From positions 1-64,000 of the forward strand of contig CAYSYA010000008.1 in assembly GCA_964435285.1 (NCBI GenBank): a DNA stretch of 64,000 nt, in the 5' to 3' direction. The stretch comes from GCA-2718035 sp964435285. Its GTDB lineage: Bacteria > Bacteroidota > Bacteroidia > Flavobacteriales > TMED113. A program made the position numbers and the translations under genes. Positions 1-8,154 of this stretch are shown in pieces. The notes beneath the pieces are model-generated. The model made no database searches. It saw nothing but the letters and a program-made list of their open reading frames with translations, and had not been told where the DNA came from. Numbering within the stretch: position 1 is the first letter of the stretch; each line of letters begins with the position of its first letter.

Positions 1-3000
1 CAATAGATGGAGTAGACTCCCATGCATTAAGTGGTAAACCAATAATCATGTTGTTCCCTGTATTTGAAGCTTCATCAAAATGAACAGGTCTCTCAGTATA
101 AACATGACCATATCTAGCTCCTCCTGATGATGGGTAAGAGTAATTAAATGGATCCATTATTTTAATTTGGTAGCCTTTTCCAGGTTCCATTGTTCCAATT
201 GTATTGATTCCAAACATTGGCCAATATACATTTCCTAAATAATCTTTTAAAATTATTAGATTATCATATATAGGTATCATCATTTCGCCTGCATCATTTA
301 TATTTTGATGTAGATAGCCTAAGATAAACCAACCTCCTGGTAAATTAATTTCATAATCTGATGGCGTTAATTCTCCTGTAATTACAAAGCTTTCTTGAGA
401 TGTGGTTTTAATCTGATAACCTTCTCCTCTAGTTATTTCTCCTATGGTATTAATACCAAATAGTGGCCAGTAAACATTACCTTCCCAATCTTTTACTATG
501 TCTAATGATGATACTATTGGATTAATAACTACAGATATGTCAGCATTTTCAGGATGTACATATGTTGACCATAAACTCCATCCATTTGTTAAGTTAATTG
601 TTTGTGACACATCACTTATACCTTCTAGTGATGTTAAAGCACTTAATCCATTGTTAGAAAATAAGTTAGTGTTTGGCATGCTATTATCATATTCAGCTAC
701 AGCGGGTAAGATTTCACCAGTCTCATTATCCCATATCATCCAAATAAATTCTTCACCTTCTTGAAACCCATTGTCCATACCAGCTTCAGCTCCCCACGCA
801 ACCATATTTGCAGCTCCAGAACCTGTCCAAAGAACAGATCCTCCGTTAATTAATTCACCAGATTGATCAGAGGTGTAAAAAAGACCTATCCAGTCTCCGT
901 TTGTTAGTGGCGAGCCATCAAATGTTAAAGTTGCATAAGTAGGGATAGCAATATTGTGATTTGTTCCAGTAGGTTCTAGCGGCCCCCAAGGTCCATAATC
1001 ACACGAGCCATCATCTGTATTTGAACTAGAATCAAAATTTACAGCTAATACATCAGTACAACCTAAATATATACAAGACTCATCATCTACGTTTGCTTGT
1101 GAATCAAAATTATCTGCTTCTATATCCATACATCCAAAGTATTGACATGATTCATCATTAAAGTTTGCATTTTCATCAAAATTATCTGCATCATCATCTA
1201 TACATCCAAAAATAACAATTGTTAAACAAGAACCATTATCAAAGTCCGCTTCAAATCCTTGTGTCCAAAATTCTAGATAATTTGCATCAGTACATCCAGG
1301 AAAGTAGTAACAACTTCCATTATCATTATTTGCTATTTGCCAATAATTAATAGCATTCAAATCAGTACACCCTGACCATATACATGATCCATTGTCTACG
1401 TTAGCTTGCGGATCAAAGTTATCTGCTTGAGAGTCAGTACAACCAAAATACTGACATGATCCATCGTCTACGTTAGCTTGCGAATTAAAGTTATCAGCTC
1501 CAGGGTCAGTACAGCCTAAATACTGACATGATCCATCGTCTACGTTAGCTTGCGGGTCAAAGTTATCTGCTTNNNNNNNNNNNNNNNNNNNNNNNNNNNN
1601 NNNNNNNNNNNNNNNNNNNNNNNNNNNNNNNNNNNNNNNNNNNNNNNNNNNNNNNNNNNNNNNNNNNNNNNNGGGTCAGTACAGCCAAAATACTGACATG
1701 ATCCATCGTCTACGTTAGCTTGCGGGTTGTAGTTGTTTGCATCAAATTCAGTACAACCTAATATAATTTCATTTTCTAAAGAACTTATACCATTTAAACC
1801 ATTACAAGAATATGTTCCATCACCAAATGAATAATCAACAAAATCCATTTGGATTAATTCATTTGTCTCAATCACATAAATTCCCCATGAAAATATTTCT
1901 CCATTTTGGAATCCATTATCATCTCCAGCTTCAGCTCCCCAGGCTGCTATTGAAGTTACTTCTCCATTCCATTGAGTTCCTCCACCGTAAGCTAATTCAC
2001 CATTTTCATCTGAGTAAAATACCCCAATCCAAGTTCCAAATGGAATAGGTTCTTCATCAATAGTTATGTTAGCTTCAGCAGGAATTAGAATAGTTCCATT
2101 ACAATCAGAGTCAGGTTCAGGTCCAAATGGGCTAAAGAAGCAAGAACCATCATCAATATTAGCATTCAGATCATAATTCCAAGCTTCTATATTCATACAT
2201 CCTAAAAATTCACAAATTCCATTATCTGTATTTGCTTGTGGATTGAAATTATTTGCCTCAGAGTCAGTACATCCCTCAACTACCTCAATACAAGATCCAT
2301 CATTAAAACAGACTGATGAATCATAGTTAAATGCAGAAGGGTCAGTACACCCTCCAAGATAACAGCAAGATTCATCATCAGTATTTGCATTACTATTATA
2401 GTTAAATGCATTAGAGTCAGTACATCCTTCAATTACTGAGATACATGAACTATCATCGAAACAAGCTGTTGAATCATAGTTAAATGCTGTTTCATCTAAA
2501 CATCCAGCTATATAGCAACAACAATTCTCACAATCATTTTCTGAGGGATTATAATTAAATGCATTCACATCATTACAGCTAATTGTAATAATATTAATAC
2601 TTATGATTCCTGATAGACTGTTACAAATGTAAGTTCCATCACCAAATGAATAATTAATATTTTCAGTATATAATATTTCATTTGTTTCAATATTATATAT
2701 ACCCCATGTAAATATTTCTCCATTTTGGAATCCATTATCATCTCCAGCTTCAGCTCCCCAGGCTGCTATTGAAGTTACTTCTCCATTCCATTGAGTTCCT
2801 CCACCGTAAGCTAATTCACCATTTTCATCTGAGTAAAATACCCCAATCCAAGTTCCAAATGGAATAGGTTCTTCATCAATAGTTATGTTAGCTTCAGCAG
2901 GAATTAGAATAGTTCCATTACAATCAGAGTCAGGTTCAGGTCCAAATGGGCTAAAGAAGCAAGAACCATCATCAATATTAGCATTCAGATCATAATTCCA

Positions 3001-5481
3001 AGCTTCTATATTCATACATCCTAAAAATTCACAAATTCCATTATCTGTATTTGCTTGTGGATTGAAATTATTTGCCTCAGAGTCAGTACATCCCTCAACT
3101 ACCTCAATACAAGATCCATCATTAAAACAGACTGATGAATCATAGTTAAATGCAGAAGGGTCAGTACACCCTCCAAGATAACAGCAAGATTCATCATCAG
3201 TATTTGCATTACTATTATAGTTAAATGCATTAGAGTCAGTACATCCTTCAATTACTGAGATACATGAACTATCATCGAAACAAGCTGTTGAATCATAGTT
3301 AAATGCTGTTTCATCTAAACATCCAGCTAAATAACAACAAGAGCCATCATCCTCTTCTGCATTTTCAATAAAATTATATGCATTATTATCTGTACATCCT
3401 TGAGTTGTTGTAAAAGCATCTAAAGTCCCTAGTCCCGAAAGACCATTACATGAATAAAAATTTTCACCAAACATCATTGTAACGTTTGTCGCCTCTATAG
3501 ATTGTTGTGTTTCAATATCAAATATATACCAAGTATATTCTTCACCAGCTTGAAATCCATTATCCATTCCTGCTTCAGAACCCCATGCAGCTATTGAAGT
3601 TGTTTCACCCGTCCATTCAGTATATCCTCCACAACTTAATTCTCCATCAGCATTTGTATAAAAAACTCCTAATAGATCACCATTTGTAATTGGCCCATCA
3701 TTAATATTAATTGACATATAAGTCAATGATGAAACTAATATAGTTGCATTACAATCTGTATCAGGTGTAACCCAATCTGATGGTGTTATATCATTATTTG
3801 AACCATAATTACAACTTGCATCATCAGTATTAGCTAGGGGAGAATAGTTTGTTGCATTACTATCAGTGCAACCTAAAATTATACATGAACCATCATCTAT
3901 ATTCGCTTCTTCATCATAATTAAATGCATTTTCATCAGTACAGCCTAGAACTAAACAAGAGCCATCGTCTATATTTGCTATTGGATTGAAGTTTAAGGCA
4001 CTTTCTTCTGTACAACCCTCTACTTGTTGGTTTGTAGAATTTTCACAATTATCACAACTAACTGGGCATATATCTTCAATTAATGTGCCACTAAAATTAA
4101 AATTACAACCAAGAAGAGAGACAGCTTCTGAACATCCTCCAAATACATTCATTTCTTCATTATTGTCAAAACAATTATTTTCAGAGTTAGTTTCAAATGA
4201 AATTGAAGTTAACCCAGAAAGTCCATTGCATGAGTATGTATTTTGTCCAAAACTAAATTCTGAGTTATTTGAAAAAATAGTTTGATTAGATTCAGGGTCA
4301 AAAATTCCAAATGTAAATTCCTCTCCAGATTCAAATCCATTATTCATACCAGCTTCTGAACCCCAAGCAGCAATAGATGTAACCTCACCGTTCCATTGAA
4401 TTCCTCCACCATAAATCAATTCATTATTTTCGTTATTAAAGAAAACTCCAATCCAACTGCCAAACGGAACATCTTCATTGTTTAATGTAATATTAGTGAT
4501 TGGTTGAATTAAGATTGTACTATTACAATCTGTATCGGGTTCATCACCCCATGGGTTGGAATCATTATTTTCAGAGTTAGTTTCAAATGAAATTGAAGTT
4601 AACCCAGAAAGTCCATTGCATGAGTATGTATTTTGTCCAAAACTAAATTCTGAGTTATTTGAAAAAATAGTTTGATTAGATTCAGGGTCAAAAATTCCAA
4701 ATGTAAATTCCTCTCCAGATTCAAATCCATTATTCATACCAGCTTCTGAACCCCAAGCAGCAATAGATGTAACCTCACCGTTCCATTGAATTCCTCCACC
4801 ATAAATCAATTCATTATTTTCATTATTATAGAAAACTCCAATCCAACTTCCAAATGGAATTTCTTCATTATTTAAAGTAATGTTAGTTGTTGATTGGATT
4901 AATATTGTACTATTACAATCTGTATCAGGCTCATCTCCAAATGGAGAGTTCAATGATGAAAAGTAATTACTGATAATTTCCCCAAAGTCATTGACCATAT
5001 TTAAAACTGATGTTGAATTTACGCAATAATTAGTACAAAAGTTAGTGTAAGAAAGGTCTGGAAATACAATATAAAAGGTAGGTGTATAAAACATTTCATA
5101 ACCGTAATAATTTGAGTTTTGGCCATTTATTAAGGGATAACTAGCATTATATTCGTTTATATACTCTTCGCATGCGTTATCATCAGTTGTGTTGTTAATT
5201 TCTAACGCAATTATTTCTATTTGATTTGAACCACTAGGTCCGTATTGTTCATATAATTCACTAACTGAGGGGGCGTAGGCTTGACAAGCTCCGCAATTAA
5301 TATTCATTAGTTCAATTACAACTATTTTTCCTTCATCTAGGTAATCTTGCATTTCTTGGTAATTACCATCTAGATCAAATCCCATAAAGTTTGGAGCTTC
5401 ACCGGTAGCTTCAAAATTTGCTTGTTGGGAATGAGAATTAAAGCACAAAAAAAAGGATAAACATATAATAAAATACTTCAT
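1..5481 (-). CDS. giant secreted repeat protein with N-terminal thioredoxin-like domain (partial, interrupted by assembly gap)
   Basis: The start ATG is at 5481 and a signal peptide ends near MKYF...SHSQ. Residues about 25-170 form a redoxin/thioredoxin-like domain with one CxxC motif (NCGACQAYAP). Two repeat types follow. The first is a module of about 120 residues (DCN.TILI, PFG.WIGVFY, SIAAWG.EAG..NGF, YSCNGLSG), seen six times. The second is a 22-26 residue Cys-rich unit (GCTD..A.NY...AN.DDGSC), seen about 24 times. Left of the gap the frame stays open to position 1 and includes two copies of a module with GNVYWP.FGINTIG and GKGYQIK. The reading frame differs by one base across the 100-N gap, which fits a placeholder gap length rather than a true frameshift. 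The protein is probably exported by T9SS, but its C-terminus lies outside the window. The Cys-rich units may be disulfide- or calcium-stabilised spacers; that is inference. Substrate or partner is unknown. Confidence 0.85.
1433..1746 (-). repeat. 72-nt tandem coding repeat (Cys-rich DDGSC unit) around the gap
   Basis: Copies begin at 1433, 1505 and 1675 (plus-strand phase marker gtcagtac) and share almost the whole sequence, including atccatcgtctacgttagct. Spacing is 72 nt from 1433 to 1505 and from 1675 to the next, diverged unit at 1747. The near identity explains why the assembly broke here. Confidence 0.85.
1573..1672. other. scaffold gap of 100 N inside a tandem repeat
   Basis: Exactly 100 N separate two nearly identical copies of a 72-nt coding repeat (24 codons, GCTD...DDGSCQY). 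The round length suggests a placeholder. Aligning the repeat on both sides predicts a true gap of 2 + 72k nt, which also restores a single reading frame for the surrounding gene. Confidence 0.95.
1892..2510 (-). repeat. long in-frame internal duplication, copy 1
   Basis: This segment of about 619 bp is almost identical to 2711-3329, at a constant offset of 819 bp (273 codons). It encodes most of one 120-residue module plus five Cys-rich units. The visible protein difference is EIFS versus EIFT at one edge. It indicates a recent duplication or ongoing gene conversion. Confidence 0.9.
2711..3329 (-). repeat. long in-frame internal duplication, copy 2
   Basis: This is the partner of 1892-2510. 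The two copies diverge abruptly outside the block: downstream of copy 1 comes an extra Cys-rich unit with a CCCY cluster, and downstream of copy 2 a different unit (GCTDNNAYNF). Confidence 0.9.
4173..4821 (-). repeat. duplicated 130-codon module pair
   Basis: About 255 bp at 4175-4431 and 4565-4821 are nearly identical at an offset of 390 bp (130 codons). The flanking 100 bp are similar but diverged. Both encode the AAWGSEAGMNNGF module directly after the thioredoxin-like head. Confidence 0.85.
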
Positions 5482-5585
5482 AACTAAGAACTTAAGTAAA
5501 TAGGGGTTTTTATATAATCTTCTTTAAATTTACAAAATTCATTATAAAATATAATCTTATAATTTAATTCAGTAAATTTTTCTCA

Positions 5586-5607
5586 TTTATTAACAATTGT
5601 TAATAAA
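5586..5607. promoter_or_regulatory. perfect 22-bp palindrome upstream of the giant repeat gene
   Basis: The half-site TTTATTAACAA is followed directly by its exact reverse complement. It lies 105-126 nt upstream of the start codon at 5481 (minus strand). It could be an operator for a dimeric regulator. In such AT-rich DNA chance palindromes occur, but 11 of 11 matching base pairs is notable. A similar but spaced dyad lies upstream of the other giant surface gene at 55907-55922. Confidence 0.4.
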
Positions 5608-5809
5608 GTTTGTTAAAATGTTTTTAATAACTATAAATAAAAATATAAATAAATTAATTGTAGTTTGTATTAAATTTGGAAAAATGATTAAAGGGATCAT
5701 TATTTGAGTCTTTAATTTAATTAGTTCTTTGAATATTGAGTTTTATTGTTAAAAAAAAATTTTAGGATTTTTTTGTTACTAGTTTGCTGAAAGGTTGATT
5801 AGTATTTCG

Positions 5810-6121
5810 TTGAATTGACTATAAGAATTGATAGCACGAAAGTGTAAATTGTTAATTAAAACTTGATGTAAATCAAGTTCATTCTTCTTAAATATTATTT
5901 AAGAATGCCTAATCAGGATTTATTTCTTGACATTTGGCGGTTCAATTGAAAGTATTTACTAAGTTTTATTACCTAATTCAATTAAACCAGAGTAGCGATG
6001 CTCATATAGAATGAATGACATCAGTATTAGCTATTTTTTTAGTTAAAGCTGGTTCCCTTTAATTATTTTATTAAAACAGGCAACTGTTTAAAAAGCGAGA
6101 ATTTTTCTCGCTTTTTTTTTT
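5810..6121 (+). ncRNA. candidate structured non-coding RNA with GNRA-capped hairpins and terminator
   Basis: The only long non-coding stretch in the window folds by eye into a series of helices. These are: 5810-5819 with 5851-5859; 5834-5845 with a GAAA loop; 5860-5879, 8 bp with a GTAA loop; 5885-5905, 9 bp; 5939-5950 with 5977-5988, 11 of 12 pairs; 5990-6003, 5 bp with a GCGA loop; 6074-6089, 6 bp with a GCAA loop; and a strong terminator at 6091-6121. Four GNRA tetraloops in 310 nt are hard to explain as coding DNA or random AT-rich sequence. I do not recognise the hallmark sequences of RNase P RNA, tmRNA, SRP RNA or classical 6S RNA. A promoter near TTTG at 5783 is possible but weak, so the 5' end is uncertain. 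It could instead be a leader of the downstream exchanger gene, though the terminator argues for an independent transcript. Confidence 0.5.
6091..6121 (+). terminator. intrinsic terminator of the candidate ncRNA
   Basis: The stem AAGCGAGAA (6093-6101) pairs perfectly with TTCTCGCTT (6105-6113) across a TTT loop. Flanking A and T runs extend the stem, and a T tract runs to 6121. It ends 51 nt before the exchanger start codon. Confidence 0.85.
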
Positions 6122-6171
6122 CTTTTTAAAATCATTTATTATTAATAGACTATATTTAAAAAAAAAAAATA

Positions 6172-7260
6172 ATGAGTATTTTTTTTACTTTATTTGTTAT
6201 TGTTTTTTCAGTTTATATAATGAAAAAATGCTCTTCAGTTTTTGATATAGCATCAAGCTACTTAACAAAAAATTTAGCTGAGGGAATAAAAGGTCCTACA
6301 ATTAATGCTGTTGCTTCATCGCTACCCGAATTATTTATTTCTTCAATGTTTTTATTTTATTTTAAAGACTTAAATGGTTTTTCAGCTGGTTTTGCAACAA
6401 TAATTGGTAGTTCTGCTTTCAATATTGCAATTATTCCAACAGTTTCTTTTCTGTTTGTTTACAGTTTAGATAAAAAAAAGATTTTTAAAGTTGATAAAGT
6501 AATTATAAAACAAGATGTTGTTTTTCTTTTGTGTTCAATAATTATTTTAATGATGGGCTTATTTTTTGGTATGAATGCATATGTATCTGCTCTACTAATT
6601 TTATTTTACCTTTTATATATTTTTTTCATTATAATTAATAGATCAAAAAATAAGATTAAACAAAAAACCAATAAAAATTTTAAAATTAAAAAAAGCAATT
6701 ACATCAACTCTGTAATTAATTTAAATTTATTTAATATTTTTTTTAAGGGACAGATTAACATTTTTTCTTCAATTATTGTTTTAATATTATCTATTTTTTT
6801 AATAGGTATTAGTTGTTTTTATTTAGTTGTTTCAGTTGAAAAAGTTTCTCATTTTTTAAATATTAATATTTTTTTCGGAGCTTTTATTATTGCAGCAATT
6901 GCCTCCAGTATACCAGATACACTTCTTTCAATTGAGGATGCTAAAAATGATAAGTTTTCTGACTCTTTTTCAAATGCTTTTGGGTCAAATATTTTTGATA
7001 TTTGTATTGGTATAGGTCTTCCTGTTTTATGTTACAATTTATTATACAGTGAAATAGATTCAAGTATACCTATTGAAAGGATGGGAATAATAGGCAATTA
7101 TATTTTTAATGGTGACCTTTTTTTGTGGTCTCTAGTGTCTTTACTTTTATTTACATTTTTAACTTCTATTATATATTATTTTAAGCAACTTAATTTAAAA
7201 ACATCAATTGTAATTATTTTTTTATATCTGTTATTTGTCACTTCTTTAATTCTTTTTTAG
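6172..7260 (+). CDS. Na+/Ca2+ exchanger-family (CaCA) membrane antiporter
   Basis: The protein has 362 residues and two inverted alpha repeats typical of the cation/Ca2+ antiporter superfamily. Alpha-1 is at about 41-90 (SSLPELFISS then IGSSAFNIAIIP). Alpha-2 is at about 234-284 (ASSIPDTLLS then GSNIFDICIGIGLP). The acidic residues in PEL and PD are the expected ion ligands. About ten hydrophobic segments are separated by a lysine-rich cytoplasmic loop around residues 155-180. It probably extrudes Ca2+ in exchange for Na+ at the inner membrane. The SIPD and GSNIFD signatures recall K+-dependent exchangers, but ion specificity cannot be read here. It is a single gene behind the ncRNA terminator, and no clear Shine-Dalgarno sequence is visible. 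Confidence 0.85.
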   Translation: MSIFFTLFVIVFSVYIMKKCSSVFDIASSYLTKNLAEGIKGPTINAVASSLPELFISSMFLFYFKDLNGFSAGFATIIGSSAFNIAIIPTVSFLFVYSLDKKKIFKVDKVIIKQDVVFLLCSIIILMMGLFFGMNAYVSALLILFYLLYIFFIIINRSKNKIKQKTNKNFKIKKSNYINSVINLNLFNIFFKGQINIFSSIIVLILSIFLIGISCFYLVVSVEKVSHFLNINIFFGAFIIAAIASSIPDTLLSIEDAKNDKFSDSFSNAFGSNIFDICIGIGLPVLCYNLLYSEIDSSIPIERMGIIGNYIFNGDLFLWSLVSLLLFTFLTSIIYYFKQLNLKTSIVIIFLYLLFVTSLILF

Positions 7261-7341
7261 TTTTTTAAAAAAAATAATCATTTTATAATCATCCAATAAT
7301 TATATAATTTAAATTTCTTTACTAAATTCGCGTTTAAATAA

Positions 7342-7415
7342 GGTCGCGTAGCTCAGCTGGATAGAGCATCTGCCTTCTAAGCAGACGGTCACAGGTTCGA
7401 ATCCTGTCGCGATCA
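7342..7415 (+). tRNA. tRNA-Arg (anticodon TCT)
   Basis: The cloverleaf is complete: acceptor GGTCGCG/CGCGATC with one G-T pair, D arm GCTC/GAGC, anticodon stem TCTGC/GCAGA with loop CTTCTAA, and T arm ACAGG-TTCGAAT-CCTGT. The discriminator base is A, and CCA is not encoded. Anticodon TCT reads AGA, the preferred Arg codon of this AT-rich genome. Confidence 0.97.
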
Positions 7416-7420
7416 CATAA

Positions 7421-7450
7421 AAAAAGCAGGTTTAGATAACCTGCTTTTTT
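7421..7450. terminator. bidirectional terminator between tRNA-Arg and the PKD-like gene
   Basis: The inverted repeat AAAAAGCAGGTT / AACCTGCTTTTT with loop TAGAT ends in a T run on either strand. It can stop both the tRNA transcript and the convergent gene at 7471-8049. Confidence 0.85.
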
Positions 7451-7470
7451 TATTATTATATTAATATAAT

Positions 7471-8049
7471 TTATTTCTTTTCAATTATAATTTTTGGAGC
7501 TTCGTTTTCTTCTGCAGAAACATCAACTATTCTTATTTCACTTGATGATGATCCATAACTATCAGTAACAGTTAATTGAAAATTATATTGACCAGCTTCA
7601 GCATCAAAGGAAATTTCTTTAGATGCAGGGTCAAAACCAGAAACCTTTCCGTCTGTACTAATCCAATTCCAAGACATGTCATCTCCAGGTTCAGTTGGAG
7701 TACTTTTTGAAGCATCCAAAGTTATGTTAATAGTACCACCTGGTTTTCCATCATGAGGGATTTTGTCATTAAAAGTAATTTTAGCTCTCTTTTCTGCCAA
7801 TTTTCTTTCTTCTTCAGCATCCATATCATTTTTCTTTGCGGATAATTGTGCTGAATAGTTTTTTAAATCTTCCATTGAAGCACTTTTCTTAACCCACATT
7901 GCTACTACTTCACCAACTTCATCAGCTTGAGACTTAATTAATTCTTTTTGGTATTTAAGATCTGTAAGCAGTTCGTAATATTCTTTTCCAACAAATCCAA
8001 GTGCAGCTATAATACCTAATGTTGTTAATAGTTTAATAAATGAATCCAT
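7471..8049 (-). CDS. membrane-anchored coiled-coil protein with PKD/cadherin-like beta domain, function unknown
   Basis: The protein has 192 residues. The N-terminus (about 5-22) is a single transmembrane or signal-anchor segment. A charged helical region (about 30-95, with E/K-rich stretches such as DAEEERKLAEKRA) looks like a coiled coil. Residues about 105-180 resemble a PKD-type fold (ITLDASKST, SWNWISTDG, FQLTVTDSYG). The topology suggests an inner-membrane anchor with a periplasmic beta sandwich. It is monocistronic and opposite the tRNA. I do not recognise a named family. Confidence 0.75.
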   Translation of the reverse strand: MDSFIKLLTTLGIIAALGFVGKEYYELLTDLKYQKELIKSQADEVGEVVAMWVKKSASMEDLKNYSAQLSAKKNDMDAEEERKLAEKRAKITFNDKIPHDGKPGGTINITLDASKSTPTEPGDDMSWNWISTDGKVSGFDPASKEISFDAEAGQYNFQLTVTDSYGSSSSEIRIVDVSAEENEAPKIIIEKK

Positions 8050-8154
8050 AATTTTAATTTTTGTGATTTTTCAAATTTATTAATATTATATCTACTTGTT
8101 ACACCTAAAAAAGTTATTTTTTTTTACAATGAATTGTTTATATGTTTAATTGAT

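Noticed and set aside
498..764. Plus-strand ORF inside the giant repeat gene
   Set aside because: It is antisense to a clearly coding minus-strand frame and has no domain or start context of its own.
1380..1760. CRISPR-like array of regular direct repeats
   Set aside because: The 72-nt periodicity has no unique spacers and is in frame with a Cys-rich protein repeat on the minus strand.
5810..6121. RNase P RNA, tmRNA or SRP RNA
   Set aside because: None of the conserved core sequences (for example the AGGAAAGTC block of RNase P, the tRNA-like ends of tmRNA, or the SRP GGAA hairpin) is present on either strand.
5939..6171. Riboswitch or attenuator controlling the Ca2+ exchanger
   Set aside because: The terminator could fit, but I see no alternative antiterminator pairing and no match to known ion riboswitches, so an independent RNA is the simpler reading. 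It is not fully excluded.
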